Made by a program: the position numbers and the translations under genes
Notes under the pieces: model-generated
What the model was told of the DNA's origin: nothing
Database searches by the model: none
The model's input: the letters and a program-made list of their open reading frames with translations, nothing else
Shown: piece after piece, positions 22,715 through 33,074 of the stretch
Layout of the letters: each line of letters opens with the position of its first letter
How positions within the stretch are numbered: the stretch's first letter is position 1
NCBI GenBank assembly: GCA_029204225.1
Contig: CM055097.1
Coordinates: 54,241,592 to 54,305,591, forward strand
Direction of reading: 5' to 3'
Length of the DNA stretch: 64,000 bases
From: Diphasiastrum complanatum
Lineage: Eukaryota; Streptophyta; Lycopodiopsida; Lycopodiales; Lycopodiaceae

Positions 22715-23576
22715 TGATAAATTTTACAGTTTTTAGGACAATAATGATTGTACTTTACAATCATAGAGAGTTATTGGTTGCTTAATCAATGAATCTATCA
22801 AGTTCTACACATTAGATCTTGATCTAGATTCACTACACTTGGATTTAAGCAAGAGCAATGGATCAACACATCATTTTTTAGTGAGAGCGGCTTCACACGT
22901 GTGGAGTACTGTCCACTGTACGGACTACACCTGAAACAACAAGTACAATGATACTAGATAGCAATCATGCATAAAAATCACAAGACAAATGACTAGAAAT
23001 CTCACAAAAGTGTAGAGTGCAAAAGTCTCATCAATTTTCTTAGCAAAATGATGATCCTTTTATGGATCAAGTACATCCATGAGTCTGGTACAGTCCAGCA
23101 GGCCTTCACACGTGTGAATAGTGCCACATCACTCATATCTATCCATTTGATCCATCCTTGATCCTTATCCAATAGTTGACCTTCTAGAATATGACTAAAA
23201 TCCAAAAAACTAGTCTCCTAGAATATAGGAATATTCCCTACAAAATAGGATCTAAGGAAAATGGTCAACTCTTATCTTCTAGTACTCTATACACACATGT
23301 GAACATCCACTTGCCATGTGGGAGCATTTACTCATGCACATGCAAGGAAAAGCTAATTTGTAGGTGACTAGTCAACTTGACTAAAAACTAGTCATTTCAT
23401 GTTCACACTAACTAGAATGATACAAAATCAATTTGGATATATACAAACATGAAAAGTACATCCTTTCACACATGGGAACATGCTCCACACGTGTGAAATC
23501 ATATCATCAACATATTCTAATGTTTGATCAATATTTACATGAACCAATGTCAAGTGAGAAGTGACAATTTTCAACA
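22715..23576 (-). repeat. 3' LTR of element G
   Basis: In element orientation it opens TGTTGAAAATTG and closes AATTTATCA. It contains CACACGTGTG three times. It differs from 28169-29030 at one base near 22927 (A against G) and one near 23114 (T against G). Confidence 0.95.
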
Positions 23577-23588
23577 CTCCTCCTCACT
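23577..23588 (-). other. polypurine tract of element G
   Basis: On the minus strand GTGAGGAGGAG lies directly before the 3' LTR, the usual plus-strand priming site. Confidence 0.75.
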
Positions 23589-23589
23589 T

Positions 23590-26500
23590 CTAACTTGGCA
23601 AATCTAGTGTACATCTATCTACAATTCCAAGAGCATATCTTAACTTAAAAAATGGATCTTTGGACAATGGTTTGGTTAAGATATCAGCTATGCATTCGGA
23701 TGATGGTACATGATGTAGTTGCACTTCCTTGGATTGTACCTTCTCCCTCACAAAGTGGTGAGCTATCTCAATATGCTTTGTTCTAGCATGGAAGATAGGA
23801 TTTGAAGCAATTTGTTGAGAAGCTTGATTGTCACAAAATATGTAAGGGATCTCCTCGGCCTCTAGCACATGTAGTTCCATCAAGAGTCTTCTTAGCCATA
23901 AGAGCTCTTTGGTTGTTGAAGTCAATGCCTTGTACTCGGCTTCACAAGAAGATAGTGAGATTGTATCTTGCTTTTTGGAAAGCCAAGATATCACTCCTCC
24001 ACAAAGAAATGTTGCAAATGCACTAATGGACTTCCTATCCATCTTGTCACCTGCAAAATCTGAATCCGAGTAGGCTCTCAAGTGCAAGTTAGATCCTTCA
24101 TAAAGTATACCAAAAAATCTAGTACTAGAAACATATCTAAGTACTCTCTTGGCACTTTTCCAATGATGAATTAAAGGAGCTTGCATACTTTGACTCAACT
24201 TGCTTACACAAAAACTTAAGTCAGGTCTAGTGATGGTTAAATAGATTAGAGAGCCTATAAGCTTCCTAAAGAGAGTGATGTCCTCAAAGGATGCTTCATC
24301 ACCTTCATTAGTTGCTTTCACAACATGCTCCATAGGGGTGTCAATCCCCTTACAATCTTTCATACCAAATCTTTCAAGAATGGAAGTAGCATACTTAGAT
24401 TGACTTATGAAAGTACAATTGCTACTTCTAGACACTTCTATCCCAAGTATAAACTTTAGGAAGCCTAGATCTACCATCTTGAACTCACTAGATAAGTCAA
24501 CTTTTACTTTGCCTATGCCATCATCATCATTTCCTGTCATAATGATGTCATCAACATAAAGAACCAAAATGATGATCTTTCCTTCATTACATTTGAAATA
24601 TAAAGAAGGTTCATAAGCACTTAGTACAAAGCCAAGGGAATAGAGAAAATCATGCAACCTAGAGTACCAAGCTCTAGGTGCTTGCTTCAAGCCATATAGG
24701 CTCTTCCTTAAGTAGCACACCTTTTGCTCCTCACCAATCTTGATGAAGCCCTCGGGTTGCATCATGTAGATTTCCTCTTCTAAGAAGCCATTCAAGAAGG
24801 CATTTGTCACATCCATTTGGTAGAGATCCCATTTGAACAAAGTAGCAATGCAAATGATTAATCTAATAGTTACAAGCTTAGCTACAGGTGCAAATGTTTC
24901 TTCATAATCCAATCCTTTTATTTGAAGAAATCCCTTAGCAACAAGCCTAGATTTGTATTTACTAATAGATCCATCTTGATTGTACTTAATTCTATAAATC
25001 CACTTACATGCAAGTGGTTTCTTTCCTCTTGGAAGATTTACAAGATTCCAAGTATGATTTTCTTCTAATGCATCATACTCTACTTGCATTGCATCTCTCC
25101 AAACTTTAGATTTACATGCTTCTTCAAAAGATGATGGTTCTTCAATCAATGTAGCTAAAAAAGAGTAAGAGGTAGAAGATGTAGAGCCTTCCTTTTGCTT
25201 TCCCTTGTCCACATAGGTAAGCCTTGAGGGCTCGGCCTTGCTCCTTGATGATCTTCTTGGCCCCTTTTGACTTGGATCCAAATCTCCATCCTCGGGTTTG
25301 TCATGATCCTCCTCGGGTTTGTCAAGATCCTCCTCGGATTTGTCAAGATCTTCAATGCACAATGGGTTAGATCCATTTGACAAGCTCTTAGCAAATTGTG
25401 ACTCATCAAAAAGTACATCCTTGCTTACCTTTACTTTCTTGGATGTAGGATCATATATCCTATATCCCTTGCTATTTTCTCCATAGCCAACAAAGATTCC
25501 TTTGAAGGAGGTAGCATCTTCTTTCCTTCTAGTCTCCAAAGGAATGTGTACATAACAAGTACATCCAAAGATCTTAAAATATTTTACATTGGGTTTCTTA
25601 TCAAACAAGGCTTGATAAGGTGAGATCCCATCTATAGCACTACTAGGAAGTCTATTACACAAATAATTAGCACATGTTATGGCTTCTCCCCAAAATGAGA
25701 TGGGAAGTGATGCATCAAGCCTCAAGGACTTTGCACACTCACATAGACTCCTATTTTTCCTCTCGGCCACCCCATTTTGTTGAGGGGTGTAGGAACAAGT
25801 GTATTGTAACTTAATACCATTGATCTCACAAAAGTCTTTCATTTTATTGGAGGTGTACTCTCCTCCATTATCACATCTTAGTGCTTTGATAGAAGTACTA
25901 AGTTGTTTCTCTACTAGAGACTTGAACTTAATGAAAGCTTCATAAACAAGATTTTTCTTTGATAGTAACTCAATCCATGTGAATCTAGTACAATCATCTA
26001 TAAAAGTTACATACATCAAGGCACCTCCATTACTTGCATGTGAAAAACTATGTACATCAGAATGTATGAGATCCAAGGGAGAGAGAGATCTTGATGAAGA
26101 TTTCTTGTAAGAAGATTTGTGTGACTTTGCAAGGCCACATGCCTCACACATTTTTCCACACTTCTTGAAAGCTCTTGGTAGGCCGAGAGCTAGTTCCTTG
26201 CTTGCCATTGACTCCATAGATTGAAGATTAGGATGGCCTAATCTCTTATGCCAAAGCTCCACTTGAGTTAGCTCCTCCCTAGCCAAGTTCACACTTTCAC
26301 TTGCAACATTAGCATCCAACTTGAAAAGTCTACCTTGCTTAATGCCACTAGCTATGCACTTATCATTTTTCAAGATGGAACAAACTCCATTCTTGAAATG
26401 TACATCTAGTCCATTGTCCATTAATTGTCCTACACTAAGCAAGTTTCTTGAAATGGTAGGAACATACAAAACATTATCTAGATCTATCCTTTTAGATGTG

Positions 26501-27570
26501 CCTAAACAAAGAGGTATAGATCCTATGCCATCTATCTTGCATGCTTGATCACTAGCAGTGTATATTGACTTCTTAGAGTCATTACAAGATAGAAGAGTAG
26601 AAAAATAATGCTTGTTAAAGGACATGTGGGAACTAGCCCCACTATCTATCCACCATGTGTCTTGACTTGAAGTTGGTGTAGATGCAACCATTAAGGATGT
26701 GTTGAATCCATCCTCATATTCTTCCTCTTGAGCAATGTTCCCTTGATCTCCTTTGGCTTGTTGATTCTTCTTCAAGTAGCATTCTGAGGCAAAGTGTCCT
26801 TTCTTTCCACAAAAGAAACACTTTAGTTTTGCCTTGTTCTTCACTTTGCCTTTGGAGGTAGATCCTCCATTCTTCATCTCGGCCTCCTTGCCTTGATTTT
26901 TCTTGAATGGATTTTGCTTTTTCTTGCCTTTAGATGTAAAGTTAGCTTTCTCCTCTCCTCCATTAAGTGACATGCTATCCATTCTTGTCTTGAGGTGTAG
27001 AAGCCTACTCTCCTCGGCCACAAGAACATTGTGCAACTTTTCAATGGATGGAAGAGAGTCTTGAATGGCAAATGATTGGACTAAGTTGGTAAACTCATCA
27101 CTTAGACCATTCAAAATGATTTGTACTAGTTCTTGATCTTGGATCTTCTCTCCTATTGCACTTAACTCCTTGTTAAGAGATTTGATCCTAAGAACATACT
27201 CTTGTCCACTCTCTCCACTTCCTTTCATGCTTTGGAAAACTTGATTTCTTAGCATGAGGATTCTTGAAGTATTGTTGGATTCATAAATGCTCTTTAATGA
27301 ATCCCAAGCCTCTTTGGATGAGGTACAAGAAGACACCTCTTTCAAGAGGTCATTGCATACATTTAACTTTATGCAATGTAGAGCTAATCTTGCTCTCTTC
27401 TTGTATTTGGCTTGTTCTTGGGGAGTTTGAGGCTCTTCCTCTACTCCTTGAACTATGTCATATAGATCATGGATCACTAGGAGTGATTCCATTCTCACTT
27501 TCCAAATGGAATAATTTGTGGAAGTGAGTCTCTCACTTGATTCCATCAAATATCCACCCATGGATGACAT
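23590..27570 (-). CDS. copia Gag-Pol polyprotein, complete (element G)
   Basis: A single frame of 1326 residues starts MSSMGGYLMESSERLTSTNY and has no internal stop. Approximate order: UBN2-type Gag (1-220), CCHC knuckle CFFCGKKGHFASEC (about 250), protease WIDSGASSHM (about 310), pre-integrase LWHKRLGHPN (about 440), and integrase with Asp in LIHSDVHSF, Asp in LRCDNGGEY and Glu in GVAERKNR. RT runs from ACKWIYRIKYNQ to LYVDDIIMTG, and RNase H shows YSDSDFAGDKMDRKS, SSCEAEYKAL, CDNQASQ and ADILTKPLSKDPF. All three enzyme active sites look complete. It would be cleaved by its own protease and act in cytoplasmic particles and the nucleus. Confidence 0.96.
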   Translation of the reverse strand: MSSMGGYLMESSERLTSTNYSIWKVRMESLLVIHDLYDIVQGVEEEPQTPQEQAKYKKRARLALHCIKLNVCNDLLKEVSSCTSSKEAWDSLKSIYESNNTSRILMLRNQVFQSMKGSGESGQEYVLRIKSLNKELSAIGEKIQDQELVQIILNGLSDEFTNLVQSFAIQDSLPSIEKLHNVLVAEESRLLHLKTRMDSMSLNGGEEKANFTSKGKKKQNPFKKNQGKEAEMKNGGSTSKGKVKNKAKLKCFFCGKKGHFASECYLKKNQQAKGDQGNIAQEEEYEDGFNTSLMVASTPTSSQDTWWIDSGASSHMSFNKHYFSTLLSCNDSKKSIYTASDQACKIDGIGSIPLCLGTSKRIDLDNVLYVPTISRNLLSVGQLMDNGLDVHFKNGVCSILKNDKCIASGIKQGRLFKLDANVASESVNLAREELTQVELWHKRLGHPNLQSMESMASKELALGLPRAFKKCGKMCEACGLAKSHKSSYKKSSSRSLSPLDLIHSDVHSFSHASNGGALMYVTFIDDCTRFTWIELLSKKNLVYEAFIKFKSLVEKQLSTSIKALRCDNGGEYTSNKMKDFCEINGIKLQYTCSYTPQQNGVAERKNRSLCECAKSLRLDASLPISFWGEAITCANYLCNRLPSSAIDGISPYQALFDKKPNVKYFKIFGCTCYVHIPLETRRKEDATSFKGIFVGYGENSKGYRIYDPTSKKVKVSKDVLFDESQFAKSLSNGSNPLCIEDLDKSEEDLDKPEEDHDKPEDGDLDPSQKGPRRSSRSKAEPSRLTYVDKGKQKEGSTSSTSYSFLATLIEEPSSFEEACKSKVWRDAMQVEYDALEENHTWNLVNLPRGKKPLACKWIYRIKYNQDGSISKYKSRLVAKGFLQIKGLDYEETFAPVAKLVTIRLIICIATLFKWDLYQMDVTNAFLNGFLEEEIYMMQPEGFIKIGEEQKVCYLRKSLYGLKQAPRAWYSRLHDFLYSLGFVLSAYEPSLYFKCNEGKIIILVLYVDDIIMTGNDDDGIGKVKVDLSSEFKMVDLGFLKFILGIEVSRSSNCTFISQSKYATSILERFGMKDCKGIDTPMEHVVKATNEGDEASFEDITLFRKLIGSLIYLTITRPDLSFCVSKLSQSMQAPLIHHWKSAKRVLRYVSSTRFFGILYEGSNLHLRAYSDSDFAGDKMDRKSISAFATFLCGGVISWLSKKQDTISLSSCEAEYKALTSTTKELLWLRRLLMELHVLEAEEIPYIFCDNQASQQIASNPIFHARTKHIEIAHHFVREKVQSKEVQLHHVPSSECIADILTKPLSKDPFFKLRYALGIVDRCTLDLPS

Positions 27571-28156
27571 TTTAGAATGAATGCTCTTTTAAAAATCACA
27601 AAGATTTTTGAATTTTAAAAGATCTATGAAGTGGCCTAAAGCTTACTAGAATGCCTATAGGCTTGTCTCTATCAAACTAACACACAAGCTTGAATGATAC
27701 TCAAAGATCTTACCAAAAATTTCTAGCTTTCACTCTCACAAAAAAAAAAATTGCTTTACACTTTTCTTAGAGATTTCACTTCAACTAAGGATCTGAACAA
27801 ATCAGCCTCTTAGATCTGATCTTAGACTCTAAAAAGAAATGCTTCAATGATCCAAAACACTATTTGGTCATAGGCATTAGTTAGAATGAATCTAGATCAA
27901 TACTATGCTTCAAAAAGCACCAAAAATGAACTAGTATTGTGATTTTGGGACCAAAAAACACAAAGTAACTTGAATTGAAAGTTGCTGTACGGTTTCACAC
28001 GTGTGAAAAGTACATACACAGCCTCCAAGTCGTTTTGATCCAAATGATTACAAGCTATCACTCTAGAAGAACTCGCCCTCACTAGTATTGGCCAAAAAAC
28101 AAATTTTGCCAATGATCTTTACAAGATTTATGATTCAATGATCACTCTCTTACTTA

Positions 28157-28168
28157 GCTCTGATACCA
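28157..28168 (-). other. primer-binding site of element G
   Basis: On the minus strand TGGTATCAGAGC directly follows the 5' LTR, an exact initiator-tRNA-Met-type site. The leader (27571-28156) has no gene and carries CACACGTGTG near 27996. Confidence 0.9.
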
Positions 28169-29030
28169 TGATAAATTTTACAGTTTTTAGGACAATAATG
28201 ATTGTACTTTACAATCATAGAGAGTTATTGGTTGCTTAATCAATGAATCTATCAAGTTCTACACATTAGATCTTGATCTAGATTCACTACACTTGGATTT
28301 AAGCAAGAGCAATGGATCAACACATCATTTTTTAGTGAGAGCGGCTTCACACGTGTGGAGTACTGTCCACTGTACGGACTGCACCTGAAACAACAAGTAC
28401 AATGATACTAGATAGCAATCATGCATAAAAATCACAAGACAAATGACTAGAAATCTCACAAAAGTGTAGAGTGCAAAAGTCTCATCAATTTTCTTAGCAA
28501 AATGATGATCCTTTTATGGATCAAGTACATCCATGAGTCTGGTACAGTCCAGCAGGCCTTCACACGTGTGAAGAGTGCCACATCACTCATATCTATCCAT
28601 TTGATCCATCCTTGATCCTTATCCAATAGTTGACCTTCTAGAATATGACTAAAATCCAAAAAACTAGTCTCCTAGAATATAGGAATATTCCCTACAAAAT
28701 AGGATCTAAGGAAAATGGTCAACTCTTATCTTCTAGTACTCTATACACACATGTGAACATCCACTTGCCATGTGGGAGCATTTACTCATGCACATGCAAG
28801 GAAAAGCTAATTTGTAGGTGACTAGTCAACTTGACTAAAAACTAGTCATTTCATGTTCACACTAACTAGAATGATACAAAATCAATTTGGATATATACAA
28901 ACATGAAAAGTACATCCTTTCACACATGGGAACATGCTCCACACGTGTGAAATCATATCATCAACATATTCTAATGTTTGATCAATATTTACATGAACCA
29001 ATGTCAAGTGAGAAGTGACAATTTTCAACA
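28169..29030 (-). repeat. 5' LTR of element G
   Basis: This 862-bp repeat is almost identical to 22715-23576. CACACGTGTG lies at 28348-28357, 28561-28570 and 28940-28949. A TATATA stretch near 28890 on the minus strand is a possible core promoter. The small minus-strand ORF inside both LTRs is a shadow. Confidence 0.95.
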
Positions 29031-29161
29031 TTGTGATTGAGAAATCAACATTCTATGTGCTAGGATTTGCTAGAGAGAGAAAATGAGAGACCAGATTGTT
29101 TCCAAATCTTTGTGATTTCTTCTTGAGATTCATTTGTTAATTTTCATGAGATCATTGCAAC

Positions 29162-29666
29162 ATGGCAACCTCAAGTGGCTTCATGTTGGAAGGCAATGAT
29201 AGGCTTACCTCAACAAATTATTCTACTTGGAAGGTGAGGATGGAATTTTCGCTTGAGATAAATGATTTGATGGATATTGTTGTAGGTGTGGAGGAGAGAC
29301 CGCCCAAGTCTAAATCTAGGGTCCTAACCCTAAGGAGGAAAAATTTTCAAAGTCTTCAAAAGAAGGATGAAGGTGCTCATGTTTTTTTTTTTCAGAGTTA
29401 AAGCTTTGAGTGATGAACTAGCATGCATTAGTTAAAGCATTAAGGATGTGGAGCTTGTTCAAATTGTTCTTAATGGCTTGTTGAATGATCATTCTAATTT
29501 GGTGCAAAGTTTTTTTATTCAAAAGACATTGCCAAGTATGGAGGATTTGCAAGAAATCTTGGTGAATGAGAAGTTTAGGCTTCTATCAAGAGGAGGATCT
29601 ACTTCTACATATCAAGTTGTAGAGGAGGAAGCTATGTTCTCAAAAGGGAAGTTCAAGGCCATGTAA
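29162..29666 (+). pseudogene. truncated copia gag related to element H
   Basis: It starts MATSSGFMLEGNDRLTSTNY at 29162 and resembles the Gag of element H. An internal deletion joins VEERPP directly to KSRVLTLRR. Further on there is a frameshift in the T run near 29383, a TAA in the IS-stop-SIKD context, and an abrupt end at FSKGKFKAM. No knuckle or pol follows. The sequence right of it is unrelated, so the copy is truncated at about 29666. Confidence 0.8.
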
Positions 29667-30318
29667 TTAAAAATAATAGTAGAAGGCCAAAGTTAAACTT
29701 AAACCTAAGTTCCTAAGTTTGATTAATCAGTCAAAGTCAATTGGTGGTAGGTGAAGTGTGTTCTCTCTCCACCATTGATAAGTTTGTGCTTTTGATGAAG
29801 GGTGTGGATTTCAATCCCACCCTCCTTGGAATAGCCAATAGGAGAAAGGGACAAGGGCCTTCCCCATCCATAAAAAGACGCCATTTGTATCATATTTGCA
29901 TGCTTAATAGAGAGGAGGAGACTCTACTAATTTGAGAGCTCAAGCATCCTTATCTTCTAATCACTTTTGCTTATGCTGTTGTTGTGTTTTGCTTGTTCTT
30001 TCTAGTTTTCATGCTTTTTGCTTTGTGCTAGTTAAGGTTTTTTCGTAAGCAATGACATTGAGCATTTGAGCTAACCTCCATCCCACCTCTCCCCCCAGTC
30101 TCTCCCCCTCTTTTCTTCTTCTCTCTCTCTTTCACTCTAAATCATGATGTGTGTGTGGTTAGTGAAGGGAAGAGCAGTGTTAAAGAGTGGTAGTGTTAGG
30201 AGAAAGAGTAGGAAGCATCTAAGACTAGCATCTTGACATAGTTAGGTACCTATCCAATGATCTAACCCTCTTTGACAGGTAGAAGGACTGCTCACCAATT
30301 ATATCTACATACCCTATA
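29667..30318. other. unassigned sequence, probably a decayed gypsy LTR end
   Basis: No gene is visible. It holds a C/T-rich tract (about 30085-30140) and leads directly into a Tat/Athila-type primer-binding site, so at least its right part is probably an old gypsy 5' LTR. The start cannot be placed. Confidence 0.35.
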
Positions 30319-30338
30319 GTGGCACCGTTGTTGCGGAT
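30319..30338 (+). other. Tat/Athila-type gypsy primer-binding site
   Basis: TGGCACCGTTGTTGCGGATA resembles TGGCGCCGTTGCCGGGGA, the site characteristic of plant Tat/Athila gypsy elements, with a few substitutions. Confidence 0.5.
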
Positions 30339-30619
30339 AGGTTTCACTAACCAGTTTAGTTGTATTTTTAGTTGTTTTTGCTTTTTTAGACTGTTTTTAG
30401 GAGAATTTTGGGTAGAGTTAGCTTGTTTTTTGTTCTTTATTGTGCTTGGACTATTCACAGCTGGCGGAGGAGGTGTGAGAGGGTATTGGAGACCCAAAAT
30501 AGCCTCTAAGGGCTTGACTTCTAGTCAAAAACCTTGAAAAACCTATAAAATGTTCAAATCTACATTTTGGAGGAAAAAGAGGCAAAAATCTCATCAAATT
30601 CTGTTTTCTCCAAAACCAG

Positions 30620-31430
30620 CCGGAACCAACCTTCGCATAACTGATAGCAGCTGCTCTAGGGTACTAACCTAGACCTACATAGAAGCCTGCGAGAATTAGT
30701 TCCAAGCACATCTTGAAAAATCAGAGAAAAACCATAAAAATTTTAAATAACCCTTGTAAAAAAACAAAAAAATTTAAAATAGTGAATGAACCTTCGCAGA
30801 GCCCTCTGAACTTCCATCTCAGTGAGACAATGACACAAGGTCTACAAAGGTTCATTCTCGGAGAAAGTTTCCAAGAAAAAAAAAAGGTGAGAAATGAGTT
30901 GAGAACCCTCACATACATCAGATTTTGGAGTTCTACTGGCAAGTAACCTTCGTAGAGAATTCTGGAATTCCATCTCAGTGAGACAAGAACACAGAAGAGT
31001 CTACAAGAGTTAGTTTGATTCCAGTGAGCCAAAAAGTGGATTTAAGTGCTGAAAAATCAACAAAATCAAAAGATCCAAAAAATCCTTTCAAAACTAACAT
31101 TCATGGACCATTCCATTGGCTTCAGAATGTCATTTTACATCAGTGATAAAGTCTGCAAGAGTTAGTACAAATTATTGGTGAAGATCAGAGCATAAAGGTA
31201 TTTTTGAACCCTCGTAGATAGTGAAATTTTTATTTCCTATGAGAGTTAACCTTCGCGGACTTTTTTAGAGCCAGATCCATACCAAATACAGCTCCTATAA
31301 ACCTTGCGAGAGTTACTTTTCAGTAGTTTTTGAAAAATCAAGCTTTTTGACTGAAAATCAATGAAAGAACCTTCACACAGCCAACCCTCACACAAGTAAC
31401 ATTTGCAGACTAGATCAATAGTTAGATCTA
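30620..31430 (+). repeat. diverged tandem repeats around AACCTTCGCAGA
   Basis: AACCTTCGC-like starts recur near 30628, 30789, 30945, 31096 (AACATTCATGGA), 31247 and 31368, a period of about 150-160 bases, with a shorter last unit. CATCTCAGTGAGACA and GTCTACAAGAGTTAGT recur at matching places. No gene is present. The array follows the gypsy primer-binding site, so it fits a leader repeat. Confidence 0.6.
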
Positions 31431-31559
31431 CATCAGATCCAGCTACTGTGAAAATATCAGGCCAATCAGAGTAAGGATCAAAAAGTTATCAAGGAAGAAC
31501 CACTGTAAGAGGCCTAAAATCACACAATCGGCCAATCATATTGATCTGAGATGGAGGAG

Positions 31560-32337
31560 AAGAGAGAAAGAGCAAGGACATTCATCAATCCATTTCTAAA
31601 GAGAACCAATCTGCTTTATTGAAATGAGAAAATGAACATCAGAAACAACTCGAGTTGGTCTCTTTTTATAGTAGAGAGGAGGACCCTGGCCTCTGAATCC
31701 TATTGGTCCAGTCTTGCCTCTCTGTTTATTCAAATTTAAAAAAGTGTAGGAACCATCAAAATTGGAGGAAAACCCAACTTTATTCACTAACTTGACATTT
31801 AGGCCCTGCGACATTAAAAGTCTCACAAAAAGGCCTAAAGTCCTTTTATTAACTTTTAACTGATCAATCAAATAACTATGTGATCATTGGGTTGGACTTA
31901 CACACGCAGGGTGCCAAATCTCTCTCACTTATTAACTAGAGTTAGGGTTGCCTTGGGATCCGCAAACCCTCCGACACATTCACCACAAGTTAGTAACATC
32001 ACCTTCATGTAAAACACTTACATGAAACACTAGGTAAAATAACCTAACTTAAGAGATTAAAGTTAAAGAAATAATAGAATAATTATAATTATATTCTAAA
32101 ATTATCCACAACTCTGACAGATAATTCATAAGCTTTCAAGTACAAGTATCCTTAGAATCCAAATTCTAAGATATGATAATTCATTCAATTAGAATCTCTA
32201 GGAGAATCATTAAGATATAGAATGATTAAAACTCAACTCTGAGTATCCCAGGTACTCTTTTGAGCTAAATGCTCCTGTTTCTAGCACCAAATGCAAGAAA
32301 ATAACATTCATTCATCTGTTTCCACTAAAAAATTCAC
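31560..32337 (-). other. possible decayed LTR with core promoter signals
   Basis: On the minus strand a TATA box (CTATAAAAAG, near 31670) is followed about 50 bases downstream by AATAAA, an LTR-like pairing of promoter and polyadenylation signal. No partner copy is in the window, so this is tentative. The right side is interrupted by the solo LTR at 32338. Confidence 0.35.
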
Positions 32338-33074
32338 TGTGAAGAATTGAAAAAGATTATCTATGTTAGATATAGGGGTCTTATGTTTTTTACATCAAGC
32401 ATCTAGGTGTAGGATGTTGATAGGAATAAATTTGGCATAGATGGCAAATTATGCGTTTCCACTTGTAATGCCACTATTGAGCCAAAATAGAGTAAGAGGC
32501 TAAACACTTGCTAATTAGAGTGTAGACAAGTGTAAAGTTTTTGTTTGATGAATTCCAAGAGGTCCAATAGGATATAGAGGTGGAACCTTGTGAGATCCAA
32601 AAGGAAATTGAGGTGTGCTTGAATATAGTCCAATAGAATTAAGAGGTGCATAGATCAATGATCCAATAGGATCAAGAGGTGACAAAATGTGGTCCAATCA
32701 TAGTTAAGCATAGTGGTAGCTCGTGGACCTACTAGTATCATTGTACTCCTCATTTTGAAATCAATTGATTTGGTGATTTCATGGATTTTGTGAGTTTTTG
32801 GATTTCTAGCTTTTTCTCTCTACCCGAGAGCTCTTGATGCATTTTCTCTCTCTACCCGAGGAGAGCAGCTTGTTTTTACTTAGATTATTTTTTTAATACT
32901 TCTCACACGTGTGAGTGAGATTTGGAAGTGATTGAATGCATGTAGTAGTGTGTTTTTGCCATAGGATTCAAGATTGATCTTGAATCTCAATCTAGTCTTG
33001 ATCTTGGTGCATCTACACACCTTAGGAGATCACAAGTACATGTAGTGGACAGTCCACACGTGTGAAAATCAACA
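32338..33074 (+). repeat. solo LTR of the D family
   Basis: These 737 bases run from TGTGAAGAATTG to AATCAACA and align along the full length of the D LTRs. They are flanked by a perfect 5-bp duplication, TTCAC (32333-32337 and 33075-33079). No internal sequence accompanies it, so recombination between two LTRs of one element removed the rest. Confidence 0.93.

Larger units (their letters stand above)
22715..29030 (-). mobile_element. Ty1/copia element G, intact and young
   Basis: Two 862-bp LTRs flank a primer-binding site, a leader of about 600 bases and one uninterrupted gag-pol frame of 1326 codons. By eye the LTRs differ at two positions only. Flanks share TTGT (ATTGT on the left, TTGTG on the right), an imperfect match to a 5-bp duplication. 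All domains and catalytic residues are present, so this may be an autonomous, possibly still mobile copy. It sits just upstream of the truncated gag at 29162. Confidence 0.95.

Noticed and set aside
23002-23205. 67-codon ORF repeated at 28456-28659
   Set aside because: Identical because both copies lie in the LTRs of element G on the minus strand; no domain and no conservation beyond LTR identity.
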